Numbered from the stretch's first letter, positions 19,183 through 29,272 are shown. The stretch: DNA of 64,000 bases from Lysinibacillus pakistanensis (GCA_001312325.1 BBDJ01000005.1:128871-192870), one strand, 5' to 3'. Numbers and translations: made by a program. Notes: generated by a model from the letters alone, not told the origin.

Positions 19183-21495
19183 TTAACCTGGATACATAGG
19201 ATCCTTAATGGAATATTCTTTAGGTGGTTCCACCTTTAGTAAATGCTGAACAAAATAGTCCCATCGTCGTCGAATATAATAAACATCTGCACCAATACCA
19301 TGATGTCGATTAGGAAGGATCATTAAATCAAAATCTTTATTTGCCTTTGTTAATGCATGTACCATTCGGATTGTCAACGAGGGGTGCACATTATCATCCA
19401 TATCTCCTGTTACTAAAAGTAATTTTCCTTTTAGTCGACTTACTAGGAGCGTATTATCTTGTTCTTTATATAGTTCTGGATCATACATTCCCTGAAATCG
19501 TTCTCCCCAAAATGCTAAATAATAGCGTTGATCGTGATTGCCACAGCCAGCAACTGCTACCTTATAGGTTTCAGGATATGAAAGGATGGCTCTAGCAGTT
19601 CCGTAGCCACCACCAGATTCTCCGTATATGCCAACACTATTTTTATCTAAAAAGGGGAACCGTTGTGTTAATTGTTTAAGCGCTGCTACATGATCTTCTA
19701 AACCAGCAGCTCGTTCTAAGTTTCCATTAGAATAATCATGAAACGATTTTGACCGATAAGGTGTGCCTCTTCCATCCATTATAAGTACCGCAAATCCAAG
19801 CTGAGCAAATGCTTGTGCTCCACCTGTAAAATCTACAGGACCTTCTATAAATTCACCACCCAAGTAAACTTTTTAGGGGTGTGAGTGAGTTGGGGACCAC
19901 CATAAAAACTATCTAGAACTGGATATTTTTTTATTTTTAGTTAAGTTTGCTGGTTGTATCAAAATCCCATATAAATCAGTTACTCCATCAGCAGCCTTCA
20001 CCTTGAAACGTTTAGGAATGCTATATCCCTTTTCCATAAGTCGTTCCACGTTTGCTTTTTCCAAATTACAGACAAAGCTTCCATCAGTTTTACGTAAAAT
20101 AGTTTGAGGTGGTAAATCCACACGGGAGTATGTGTCAACAAAATAGGTATTATTAGGAGAGATAAATACATCATGTTCTGCGTCTTCAGGGGTTAAAAGC
20201 ATGAGTTCAGTTCCATCAAAGCGGACTCTATATAGATGTTGAAGATACGGATCACGGTCAGATTCTCTTCCTCCCGCTGTAAAGTATAGCCATTCCTTTT
20301 CTTCATCCACACTTATAATTTGGCGAACTCCCCATTCTCCTGACGTTATACGATTTTTTAATTGCCCAGTATTTCCATCATATAGATATAGGTGTGACCA
20401 ACCATCTCGTTCGGAATGCCAAATAAAGTCATTGCTTTTATTTATCCATCTTATGTTCACAGCTCCAAATCCAAGATTGTATAGATCTGTAAATATAAAA
20501 CTATCGCTTTGTTCCTCTAATAAAATTCTAGCCTTACCTGTCTCAGAATCTACTAATATAAATTGAACCACTCGATAATCTCTAGAGAAATTTAAAAAAA
20601 TAGAAACTATTACTATCTTCCGTCCAAAATGCAGTTTGAGAATACTCTGTTAAAGGTGACACCATTCCAGAAATTATAGGATCAAAGTCAACCTGTATTG
20701 CAGATCCCTTTTCTATATCAAAAATATAAAATTCAATTAATGGAACGTATTTATCACCAACTAAAGGATATCGGTATGCGTGAGCTTCAGGTTCACCTGC
20801 TTGATTTTGTGGAACATACTGCAACAGATGTAGTGTTCTAACTTTTCTTTGATCCAACCTATGCGACACAATTTTTTTTAGAATTTGGTGACCATAATGC
20901 TACAGGTGGTGGCTGTTGTTGATATAAACGTTCGAAGATTGCACTTGTGCTTGCCTCTGGCTGACTTCCATAATCGTAATATGGTTCGCCATCGATCGTA
21001 AGTGTTTTAACTTCTTTAGTATTTAAATTGCGCAAATACAAGTTATGATCCTTAGTAAAAACAGTCCAATCTCCATCAGGTGAACAGATTTCATGAGGCA
21101 AAATTTTCTTATTTGTTTCTAACATTTTGCATTCATATTGATGTAAATTACAGAGCCAGGAGGTTTCCTCTATACTAAATTGAATTGAATGTTCGTTCTT
21201 GAGATAGCTGAACGAATCAAATGGAAGGTCATAAGAAGTAAAAGGTTTCCCAATTGAATGAGAAAGAGCCTTTGCCAGCTTTTCATGATCGAATGCTTCC
21301 TTTTTTTATTCTCCTTATTGGATCAACCACAATAAATTGCTTGCTATCCGTATTTATATCTCTTTGATACCAAAAACATTCTGATTCACCGATCCAGTTC
21401 GGAATCACTTTTCCGTTAAGCACATCTTTTAGCGTATTCCAAACAAGTAATTTCTCCGCACGTTCGTAATGTTTTCTATCAATTGATAATTTCAT
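19183..21495 (-). CDS. Dipeptidyl-peptidase IV-type S9 peptidase (about 5 frameshifts)
   Basis: ATG 21495 follows AGAAGGGGTG. The first two thirds form a DPPIV_N beta-propeller (NDFIWHSERDGWSHLYLYD, ISVDEEKEWLYFTAGGRES). The C-terminal alpha/beta-hydrolase domain has the nucleophile GIYGESGGGYG, the acid GDMDDNVHP and His in PNRHHGIG, ending KDPMYPG. No signal peptide is seen, so it is probably cytoplasmic. Corrected length about 770 residues. It would remove N-terminal dipeptides from peptides. Divergent from a GbsR/MarR regulator, with a 36-base near-perfect palindrome in its 5' region (21514-21549). Confidence 0.9.
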
Positions 21496-21513
21496 TGGAA
21501 ACACCCCTTCTAA

Positions 21514-21549
21514 GTTAATATCATTAAAAATGTTTTTAACGATATTAAC
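21514..21549. promoter_or_regulatory. 36-bp near-perfect palindrome, operator before the S9 peptidase gene
   Basis: Outer arms gttaatatc (21514-21522) and gatattaac (21541-21549) are perfect, and inner arms ttaaaaa (21524-21530) / tttttaa (21533-21539) continue the symmetry, leaving a single mismatched pair. It lies 19 bases upstream of the peptidase start, where a bound regulator would block transcription. The divergent GbsR-type protein is the natural candidate. Confidence 0.6.
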
Positions 21550-21609
21550 GATAAATCAAATGTAATATTTAGTCAATAAAAAAATCAAATATTACAAAAT
21601 ATAGGTAAT

Positions 21610-21678
21610 GTTAGGTGATAACTCTTATTGACAATGACCTAACGATTACTTATCATTAACAACATTAATAATAATGTT
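21610..21678 (+). promoter_or_regulatory. Promoter and operators of the GbsR/MarR-type gene
   Basis: TTGACA (21628-21633) and TATCAT (21651-21656) with 17-base spacing form a near-consensus sigma-A promoter. Gttaggt (21610-21616) and acctaac (21637-21643) flank the -35, and aacatta (21661-21667) / taatgtt (21672-21678) covers the transcript start, just before the AGGAG ribosome site. The latter arms share the TTAAT theme with the palindrome at 21514, consistent with autoregulation. Confidence 0.6.
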
Positions 21679-21694
21679 AATTAGGAGAGCTAAA

Positions 21695-22195
21695 ATGTCT
21701 AATCATCAAAATTTACAAGAACAATTTAGTCAAGAATTAGAGAAATTAAGTGATGGCGGAGGTAATTTATTAGCTGAACGCTTATTCTCTCTTTTACTGT
21801 TTTCGTCTAAACCATTAAGTTTACAAGAAATGGCAGATCAATTAGAAGTAACTAAAGCTGCCGTAAGTATTCGAATTCGTGAATTAGAGGCAGGTGGATT
21901 ATCTGTTAAAAAGTCAAAAATAAGTGATCGACGAGATTATTATTACATAGCAGAAAATTTTAGCCTTGTAATGGCCGAGTCATTTTTAGCAAAAATGAAA
22001 CGTTTTCTATCAAGTACCGACAGCATATTGGAAAAATGGCCGGAAGAGTCAGAAATATCGGAAGACCAAATGGAAAACTATCATGTAGCTAAAAAGAGAA
22101 TAATGGACTTCCAATTGATATATCAGCTTATTTTTCAACGTTTAGAGGGCGTTGAGGATGAATGGAAATCCAAAAGAAACAATATTGAGATTTAA
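21695..22195 (+). CDS. GbsR/MarR-family transcriptional regulator
   Basis: Intact. ATG 21695 (MSNHQN) is preferred to the upstream frame start because AGGAG lies 8 bases before it; about 166 residues. The winged helix reads LSLQEMADQLEVTKAAVSIR and ELEAGGLSVKKSKISDRRDY, with FSLLLFSSKP before it, the GbsR arrangement. A helical C-terminus would dimerise. It is divergent from the S9 peptidase and probably represses it in response to an unknown ligand. Confidence 0.9.
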   Translation: MSNHQNLQEQFSQELEKLSDGGGNLLAERLFSLLLFSSKPLSLQEMADQLEVTKAAVSIRIRELEAGGLSVKKSKISDRRDYYYIAENFSLVMAESFLAKMKRFLSSTDSILEKWPEESEISEDQMENYHVAKKRIMDFQLIYQLIFQRLEGVEDEWKSKRNNIEI

Positions 22196-22654
22196 AACGG
22201 ACTGAAAGATGTTTTCCATTCCCTATAAATTTTTTTGTCAAACATTTGTGCGTTCTAGTAACTAACCGGAAATTTTTATACTATGCAGTTCACATATAAA
22301 GCGTGGTATTATTTTACCCACGCTTTTTCCTTCAATTTAATCAGACATTTTAAACAGTGATTGCCACAGATTACTAATAGGATTAGCCTTTTATAACTTA
22401 CTTCAAGTACCTTATACTGCAGGTAATTAATTCCTGAATTTTCAAACAATGTAGGTGAAAATGAGTATTTACTCCTAGGTAGAGAATTTTGTATTAGAAT
22501 ACGAGAAATGCTCTTCAAAGTTCGCTGTCTCTCGTGACCTATTACGAAAAATATAGGAGATAAAAAGGCTATTATTTACAAATAAAAGTGACTTTACTAG
22601 GTTAGTCCATCTATGATTGTAGATGTCGGATTAAACAAAATCCCCCCCATTATA
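22196..22654. other. Gene-free stretch after the GbsR-type gene
   Basis: Apart from the terminator at 22298 I see nothing coding. An open frame on the minus strand at 22309-22518 lacks a ribosome site and family-like composition. Confidence 0.5.
22298..22329 (+). terminator. Terminator downstream of the GbsR-type gene
   Basis: The stem aaagcgtgg (22298-22306) / ccacgcttt (22318-22326) is followed by further T residues, about 100 bases after the stop. Confidence 0.7.
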
Positions 22655-22683
22655 CAAACATTCGTTCGAACATCTGATATAAT
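22655..22683 (+). promoter_or_regulatory. LexA-like box over a TATAAT promoter
   Basis: CAAACATTCGTTCG (22655-22668) differs by one base from the Bacillus LexA operator CGAACnnnnGTTCG, and TATAAT follows at 22678-22683, 27 bases before the serine hydrolase start. SOS control is therefore possible. No clear -35 is present at the proper distance. Confidence 0.35.
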
Positions 22684-22709
22684 AAAGAAAAAAAACTAGG
22701 AGCATATAG

Positions 22710-23737
22710 ATGATAAACATTAGTGAACGCATGAAGCATAATCGTATAACTGGTCTCAGTCTTATAGCTATTGAAAAGAGCAAAATCAGTATGTCAGATC
22801 ATTTTGGCGTTCTAGAAGCAGATAGTCATAGAAAAATTAATGAGTACACGATTTTCAATGCTTGTTCGATAAGTAAGTTTCTAGTAAGTATATTAGTATT
22901 AAAATTGGTGGAACAAGGTTTTTTTAAACTTAGATGAAGATATTAATAAGAAGATAATTTCGTGGAAGGTTCCTGACAATCAATTTACAAAGCGTAAAAA
23001 AAGTTACATTACGCAACTTACTCTGTCATCAATCAGGTATTATGGATCTGGAAGGTAGTTTTACAGCAGTAGAATCTGTCAATAAAATGCCATCCATGGT
23101 CGAAATATTGGATGGTAAAACACCCTTCTGCAAAACGCCTATTGAGGTAACGTATGAACCTGAAAGTGAATTTCACTATTCGGATGCAGGCTTTTGCGTC
23201 ATTCAATTACTTATTGAAGATACAATGTATAAACCGTTCCCCGTTCTGATGGAAGAACTTATTTTTCAGCCATTAGGTATGACAAACAGCATATTTCCTA
23301 ATAATTTAACATTGTCAACTATGGATAATCTCGCTTGTGGTCATCATCACACTGGTACTCTTATTTCAGGAAAATACTCACTTTATCCGTATCCTGCAGC
23401 TTGTGGTCTATGGACTTCCGCTTCTGATCTAGCCATTTTATTACAGGAAGTTCTAAATGCTGTAAAAGGACGAAGCAAATTAGGACTTTCTGTACCATAC
23501 ATAAAAGAACTGTTTCAGCCGCAGGGTTGTTTACAGTGGTCAGGGCTAGGAGTATTTCTAGATGGTCAGGAGGAGATGCTTGAATTTTCCTCACTCGGCT
23601 GGGGAGTTGGTTTTCAATGTATGCTAGTAGCTTATCCATATTTAGAAAAAGGATTAATTATTATGACGAATACAGATACAGGAAAACATCAAATGAAGGG
23701 AATCATAGGAGAAATCTATCAATCCTTTATGAAATAG
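22710..23737 (+). CDS. Serine hydrolase of the beta-lactamase/class C-like family (2 frameshifts)
   Basis: ATG 22710 with ACTAGGAGC upstream. The catalytic SxxK is ACSISKFLVS, the YxN-like motif is FHYSDAGFC, and the third element is GWGVGF. Typical filler motifs LCHQSGI and PLGMTNSIFP are present. Indels at the T-run near 22920 and an A-run near 22998. Corrected length about 341 residues, no signal peptide, so cytoplasmic. The family includes D-Ala-D-Ala-acting esterases and amidases; it does not show that the cell resists beta-lactams. Confidence 0.88.
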
Positions 23738-23738
23738 C

Positions 23739-23770
23739 AAAAAAAAGGGGTATAATGCCTCTTTTTTTCA
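23739..23770 (+). terminator. Probable terminator of the serine hydrolase gene
   Basis: A6-7 G-run followed by tataat and gcctcttttttt makes an A/T-rich stem with one mismatch and a T-run, immediately after the stop. Confidence 0.45.
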
Positions 23771-23995
23771 CCTTTAATGAATTGCACCATTTGGCCATAA
23801 CGTTGTGAATGAATTATCTGTAACTCTTAATATGGATTATGTAGTTTTAACAAGGGTAACCTGAGCCTAACAGATGTGGTGATAATCAACTCATCCATGA
23901 ACTTTTCCTTCATATAACCATCTTAAATCACCATTTTCTTTTGCGATAAATCCATCTAGACTAGTTCCAATAAATAAAGTAATCTCTCTTGACAT
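23770..23995 (-). pseudogene. Internally deleted DHFR/RibD-domain gene (YyaP-like)
   Basis: ATG 23995 opens MSREITLFIGTSLDGFIAKE NGDLRWLYEGKVHG, the start of dihydrofolate-reductase-like proteins. It is then joined to C-terminal pieces of the same family: DELIITTS, a degenerate glycine-rich segment, and QRYGQMVQF. The middle 100 or so residues are missing, and a stop and frame change are present. Unlike the homopolymer breaks elsewhere, this is real deletion and decay. Confidence 0.6.
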
Positions 23996-24093
23996 ACTAT
24001 TAGCTCTCTATTTCTTTTGCTAAAATCATTAACTATGACTATACTAATCGTAAAACATGACAACTAATGACATGATTAAGAAAAGGTGAAAAT

Positions 24094-25034
24094 ATGTCTA
24101 AGGCCCAACGATTATTAGATATTCTTATGTTTGTTAGTGCCAAAAAGAAATTTACAGCACAGGAAATTGCTGATGAATTTAAGATTTCCATTCGAACAGT
24201 TCACCGCTATATGCTGGATTTAAGTGATATGGGCTTACCTATTTATGCGGAACAAGGACGGAATGGCGGCTATACGGTACTGTCGAGCAGGATGATTCCC
24301 CCAATTTTATTTACTGAAGAAGAAGCGGTTTCGATTTTCTTTGCGTTTCAAGCCTTCAATTATTATCGTGATTTACCCTTCGAGACAGAAATCCACTCCG
24401 TTTCGCACAAATTATATAGCTCTCTACAAAAGGAGGCACAGCAAAAGGTAGATAAGCTTCAGTCCTATGTTGCCTTTTGGAGCCCTAAAAGATCAATTGA
24501 GACTCCTTTATTAAAAGATGTTTTAAAAGCAGCCATTGACAATAAACATATACGGTTTCAATATGCATCGAAAAAAGGCACCACTATAAAATATGTTCAC
24601 CCTTTTGGTGTCTATGCACAAGATGGACTATGGTATATGCCTGCCTTTGATTTAACAAAGGAAAAAATTCTGCTATTTCGAGTAGACCGGATACACGCCA
24701 TCATCGAATTTGAAAACAATAGCAAGGAATTTTTAAATTTGCAGCAATGGTTCAGCAACACTTATGAGATTAATCACCCATTCGGTTACATGTACAGTTA
24801 ACCAGTGAGGGGGTCCGACAATGTAAAAGTGTACCCAGCTTTGAAGGGTTGGTTATTACTAAAGAAGATGGGTCAGGCTATATAGATTCCTTAATTGACG
24901 AAGGAGAGCTTCATTTTATTAGCTCCCTTTTCTATCGGCTTGGTGTACATGCAAAAATTTTAGAACCACAAGCATTAATCGAAAAGTTACGACAGCATGC
25001 AAATGATATTTTAACCATGTATCGACAAATGTAA
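24094..25034 (+). CDS. YafY-type HTH/WYL-domain transcriptional regulator (1 frameshift)
   Basis: ATG 24094 with AAAGGTGAAA upstream. The N-terminal DeoR-like HTH reads FTAQEIADEFKISIRTVHRY followed by MGLPIYAEQGRNGGYTVLSS, and the WYL domain has RFQYASKKGTTIKYVHPFGV and GLWYMPAFDLTKEKILLFRV. The frame is lost near 24783 and resumes as LTSEGVRQCKSVPSFEGLVI through the WCX segment to 25034; about 313 residues. WYL regulators bind small ligands or nucleic acid. The downstream DUF418 gene may be its target. Confidence 0.88.
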
Positions 25035-25128
25035 AGCTGGAGATGACGAATTTGTAAGATTCACGTAACATTCATCATTACTACAGTTCACACAACTCCC
25101 CTATACTTGTATAGAGGAGGAGATCATA

Positions 25129-26171
25129 TTGCAACCAATTGATTTGAACAAACGAATTGACACATTAGATTATTTAAGAGGCTTTGCATTATTGGGCATT
25201 ATTCTAGTTAATATTCCAGGGCTTCTATGGATTGAAGCACCTAAAAGGCCGATAGATATTGCGTATCATCATATACTAATGCTTTTTGTGGAAGGGAAAT
25301 TTTTTTACTATCTTTTCATTTTTATTCGGTGTAGGCTTCTATATTTTTATAGCCAGAGCCTATGCGAAAAATGAAAAGGCATTTTTATTATTTATTAGAA
25401 GAATTATACTTTTATTTCTGATCGGGCTTGTACATGCTTTCTTCCATCCTGGAGAAGCCTTAACGGTATACGCGATATTTGGTTTACTAGCTTTACCATT
25501 CTATAAAGTGAGAAAAGAAATCAACCTTACAATAGGTCTTATACTGCTAGCTATAACAGCTTATTACGGTATAAAAATTGCGATGCCACTTCCACTAATA
25601 TTACTTGGATTAGCTGCTGGACAATATCGTATTTTTGAAAATCTGAATGTCAAGCGAAAAAAAGATCATTGTCTTTACGATAATGATGTTCTTCATCAGC
25701 ATTGGTGGCTTGCTTTACCAGTGGAATTATGTACCAAGTTCACTTATTGACTTCAATTCGTTATCAGAGGAAGAATTTGCTGAGCATATCACAAATATTA
25801 AACAGTTTTCATTAATAGGACTACAATTTAGCCCATTTGTTTCCGCATTTTACGTAGGCTTAATTATTCTGCTACTGCAGCTTCCCTTCTTTAAATTTGT
25901 GCTCTCTCCTTTAAAAGGGTACGGACGAATGGCTCTTACCAACTATTTAGGGCAAACAGCACTAATCTTATTTGTAGGTCATGCTTTTCAGCTAATTGGA
26001 AACATTAGCTACATCCAATCTCTATGGATTTGTCTAGGCATTTATATCATTCAATTATTATTTAGTAGGCTTTGGCTAAAATTCTTTCAATTTGGTCCAT
26101 TTGAATGGCTTTGGCGAATGGGGACTTATTGGACTGTACCTTCCATGTTTAAAAGCTCTAGGGAATTTTAA
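25129..26171 (+). CDS. DUF418 (YeiB-type) membrane protein (2 frameshifts)
   Basis: TTG 25129 follows GAGGAGGAG. It begins RIDTLDYLRGFALLGIILVN, the invariant DUF418/acyltransferase-3-like opening. Indels near 25302 (T7) and 25660 (A-run). Eight or so hydrophobic helices follow, with FSFLFGVGFYIF and the C-terminal DUF418 block GYGRMALTNYLGQTALI and GPFEWLWRMGTYW. About 347 residues. Function unknown; membrane transport is assumed for the family. The start region overlaps a small hairpin ctatac/gtatag that could limit ribosome access. Confidence 0.88.
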
Positions 26172-26290
26172 GAAAAATTGGCTACTACCTAATCAACTAC
26201 TTTGCTCACTCATATACTGATACTATACCCAACTAACTTCCATCTTTGCTCATACCTTCAGTTAGAAACACATCCTCAATAATCTACTTT

Positions 26291-26320
26291 GGTCACTCCT
26301 CAAGAGTGACCCCTTTTTTA
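26291..26320 (+). terminator. Terminator of the DU418-type gene unit
   Basis: An 8-bp stem ggtcactc (26291-26298) / gagtgacc (26304-26311) is followed by cccttttttt. It lies 120 bases after the DUF418 stop. Confidence 0.85.
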
Positions 26321-26408
26321 TTCTAGATCGCTACATTTTAAGGCACTGCACAAGTCTTTCATCATATGCTAAGTTGTATAGAAAACCATTTCTGTATGGA
26401 GGAAAAAA

Positions 26409-26606
26409 ATGATGGAACAATAAAAAAATCAACTTCCAAAATCAGAAAACCAAGCGACTAAACTTGACCTGATTGGTAGTGTCATTACAACCCTTGGCGA
26501 TGCAATCACAACAATTGCAGCGGGACTTGCTTTAGATGAGGAATTAATCGATAGTAATAACAATATTGAAAGATTGCAAAAACAGATAAAGCAAATAAAA
26601 AAATGA
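26409..26606 (+). CDS. Small helical protein with an in-frame stop at codon 5
   Basis: ATG 26409 follows TATGGAGG. The frame reads MMEQ, TAA (26421-26423), then KNQLPKSENQATKLDLIGS and VITTLGDAITTIAAGLALDE to a stop at 26606 (65 codons). The body is a typical small Bacillus protein with one amphipathic or membrane-touching helix. The stop could come from compensating A-run errors (caataaaaaaatc), given the error pattern of the window, or be real. A hairpin with T-run follows at 26693-26712. Confidence 0.5.
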
Positions 26607-26692
26607 TACGTTAATACGTTTTCCTCATCTGGTTACCAAGAAAGGTATGCTATAAATTATCAAAAGAACATACACATTATGAGAAAAAAAAC

Positions 26693-26716
26693 AAAAAGTA
26701 CATGGACTTTTTATCT
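26693..26716 (+). terminator. Weak terminator after the small helical protein
   Basis: aaaaagt (26693-26699) / acttttt (26706-26712) with a 6-base loop and a T-rich tail. Confidence 0.4.
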
Positions 26717-26765
26717 TTTTGTCTATCCTTTTTCATAGAAACATAAAATACCCTAAACAAAAAAA

Positions 26766-26862
26766 GACCAGGTACTCATCAATATCGAGTAGCTGATCTC
26801 CTTTAGGTTGGTTACCTACTTACATATTACAAAATCGTACTCAACAAAGTCTGAACAAATAA
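26766..26862. repeat. 3'-end module repeat, copy D
   Basis: The hairpin gaccaggtactc (26766-26777) / gagtagctgatc (26787-26798) and the box gtctgaacaaat (to 26860) are 85 bases apart. Read on the minus strand the box lies 67 bases after the stop of the SnoaL-like gene and the hairpin acts as its terminator. See copies at 12968, 41634 and 43210. Confidence 0.55.
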
Positions 26863-26926
26863 GAATTTTTATTAAATCACTAATTAGTGTTAAATCTAAA
26901 AATTAAAAGGTGATATATGCCCCAAG

Positions 26927-27350
26927 TTAATTACTTTTATTTCGTTTGAGTTGGTTCTCAATACCAGCCCGATCAATTTGAATCCAATATTCTGCTATTT
27001 TTTCTTTTTCAATTCTATATACTGCGCTTGCTATTTCATTAACTGGAAGACTTGTCGGGTGATATCCATCGACTTCTCCGACATGCGTACCAACTTGTTT
27101 CCATCGTACATAAACTTTATTACCTTGTACCAAGAATTCTTGGATTTCTAATGAAAAATCCCCATATGCTTCTACCATTTCTTTTACATGGTACGCATAA
27201 TCTTTGGGTGTTCTTATGACCGTTAATTCTTCTTCAGAAATAACTTGGTGTGCCAGTACTTGGTCTGCCATTAATTCAGTTGCGTAATCTGGATTATTCC
27301 CTGAACGTACTTCTTCAAAAAATTTTTTTAACTATTTGCTCTGGTGTCAT
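26927..27350 (-). CDS. SnoaL/NTF2-like domain protein (1 frameshift)
   Basis: ATG 27350 has GGAGGT 7 bases upstream. MTPEQIVKKFFEEVRSGNNP and MADQVLAHQV follow after correction of an A/T run near 27321-27328. The core VQGNKVYVRWKQVGTHVGEV and YRIEKEKIAEYWIQIDRAGI is the conserved SnoaL-like polyketide-cyclase/ester-cyclase pattern. About 141 residues. These alpha+beta cones bind small hydrophobic molecules; substrate unknown. Confidence 0.82.
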
Positions 27351-27547
27351 TTGAGACCTCCACTCCATTTATACATTTGGCGAGGATAGTAATATCTCCC
27401 TCATATTGTGCCGTTTTTGCCCCAACGACCATTTCTGTTCGCATTTTTTTTGATGGTGTCACATTCTTGATGATAAAGAATTGATAGCTATAAAATTCTT
27501 TCAACTTTAATTGAATTTAAGTAATTCTCTTTTTTTTACCCAAAATT

Positions 27548-27584
27548 GGGGTACAAATTGGGGTACAAACGTAATTTGTACCCC
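27548..27584. repeat. Direct repeat with a perfect 10-bp hairpin
   Basis: ggggtacaaa occurs at 27548-27557 and again at 27560-27569, and tttgtacccc follows at 27575-27584. The second copy pairs perfectly with the third element over a 5-base loop, and the first could pair with it instead. It lies between two minus-strand genes, 31 bases beyond the stop of the ykuI-like gene. It may act as terminator or stabiliser; no T-run is present. Confidence 0.45.
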
Positions 27585-27614
27585 TAAAACGTTGATATAT
27601 AAGTGTTTGTAAGA

Positions 27615-28822
27615 CTACCTAAATATACTATGCTCATAAAGGTAATCATACGATAGATCGACAAACAAGTATTCATGCTCGTTAATGGCGATAGAAAACG
27701 TCCTCGTAATTTCCCCTGTTTCAATATCCCGATATAACTCAGAAATTTCTCCGCTTTGATCATTGCGCATCTTGATAATGGTTTGTAGGAAATATGGGCG
27801 CCAGCTCCAGTTTTTATTGATTGCTCTTGGCTGTAATTCCCAATTCCCATCTATACGCATGATGTTTGGGGATAGTTGGAAACCGTCCTCATTACAAATA
27901 TAAAGACGGAACGAATAATGATCTAATAGCTGTGCTAAATGCTCCAAATGAGAGATGCTATCACTAGAAGGTTTTACTCGATGGATAATTGCTTCAAGTT
28001 CCTCTCTCAGCTTTTTTTAGCTCAAAATATTGTGTCTCTAGCATTTTCTTCTCAGAGGTAATAAATTGCTGACATTCCTCTTTGAAGCGCTCCTTTAATA
28101 TATCCTTCTCAACAAATGTTATTGCAGGGTTTGCTAAGTAAGGCCCTTGATAGTACCGTCCTCCATTTTTCCAGGCAAATTGTAACTGATAGACAGTTTC
28201 AATTCCTTCAAATAAGAGGTTTGCTCCAATTTTATAGGCTAGCCCTCCTATTGCTGAAATCATATCGGATTGGGCAGACCAAGAATCATAATTTAAATCT
28301 CGTGTATTAACCTTTAGAATTTGTGGGGATAACAGAGCAATATGCTCTAGGTGACTCTCCGCACCGACTTCCTGAACAGCAATTTTCACACCATACGTCG
28401 TAAAGTAACGCAATGCATGGTGTAATTTATGGATATCCCCTAAAAAAACGATGCTCCGAAACGACCAGTACAATCCGGTGGAAATCTTCTTCTCGAATAT
28501 ATTGCTGAATAATATTAAAATGACTCTCTCCAAAATCTTGCATTAAAACATTGGGATTACTTGGAATATAGATATCAAGCTCTGGTGCAATTTCGTCTAT
28601 TTTAACTAAAGCAGCATGTAAAATTTTATGTTCCATGTCAATGCGATACTCCTCGGGAATATCTTCATTATTTACAAAATCCTTTAGATTAATTTGTTGA
28701 CCCTCAATTTGTAACTGTCCGGAAATTTCGTAGGCAATCACCGTATGCGCATCTGCGCTAAATATCGGTTGAAAATACCCATGTATTTGATCTAAATTTG
28801 TTAACACTTCAATTGCGTCCAT
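27615..28822 (-). CDS. ykuI: YkuI-like EAL-domain protein, probably catalytically inactive (2 frameshifts)
   Basis: ATG 28822 is set by GGAGG 8 bases upstream. The protein aligns by eye along its whole 400 residues with B. subtilis YkuI: MDAIEVLTNLDQIHGYFQPI, GGRYYQGPYLANPAITFVEK, KNWSWRPYFLQTII and the YkuI_C (PAS-like) end DLSYDYLYEH. The EAL Glu is kept in AYEISG. The metal Asp of the DDFG-like site is Gln (KIAVQEVG) and the LKID Asp is Asn (LKVNTRD), so hydrolysis of c-di-GMP is unlikely and a receptor role is inferred. Indels near 28440 and 28016. Confidence 0.88.
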
Positions 28823-28970
28823 TGTCGAAACCTCCATACATGAATAACCAACTAACCGTTATTCAAGAATAGCATTACATTCACAGCTTATTTATAAAAA
28901 AAGCTCTCTGACTGTATCATAATTTGTTTATAGTAAATTCGCAACTTCACTTGCCATAAATTGTTCAAAA

Positions 28971-29144
28971 TTAATTGTGGAAAATTTTTTGTAGCTCCTT
29001 GCAATTACTTCTAACACAATCCTTTTTACAGAAATGAAATCCTGCTCTGAGTGATTTCACTTTATCACTATAACTTATGCAGTAGGTCTTGGTGTAAGTC
29101 GTGATAGCTAAGGATATTTCACCTATTTCCTTGTCATTATTCAT
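28971..29144 (-). CDS. Possible small Cys-containing protein
   Basis: ATG 29144 opens 57 codons, MNNDKEIGEISLAITTYTKT and a C-terminal part FHFCKKDCVRSNCKELQKIF. Only a weak GGGTGAA lies upstream. It fills the gap between the zinc-ribbon protein gene and the ykuI-like gene on the same strand. It may be a real small gene or a remnant; no family is recognised. Confidence 0.25.
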   Translation of the reverse strand: MNNDKEIGEISLAITTYTKTYCISYSDKVKSLRAGFHFCKKDCVRSNCKELQKIFHN

Positions 29145-29272
29145 TCGTTCACCCATTATTTTGGACGATTTTACGAAAATTTGGTTCGGTGATAATCCTT
29201 TCTCCCACCATTCCAAATAAAAAGCAGTATTCCTATGCATGGATTTAAACCCTACAGGAATACTGCTTATAA

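Noticed and set aside
23361..23639. 92-codon minus-strand ORF
   Set aside because: It lies entirely antisense to the serine hydrolase core motifs.
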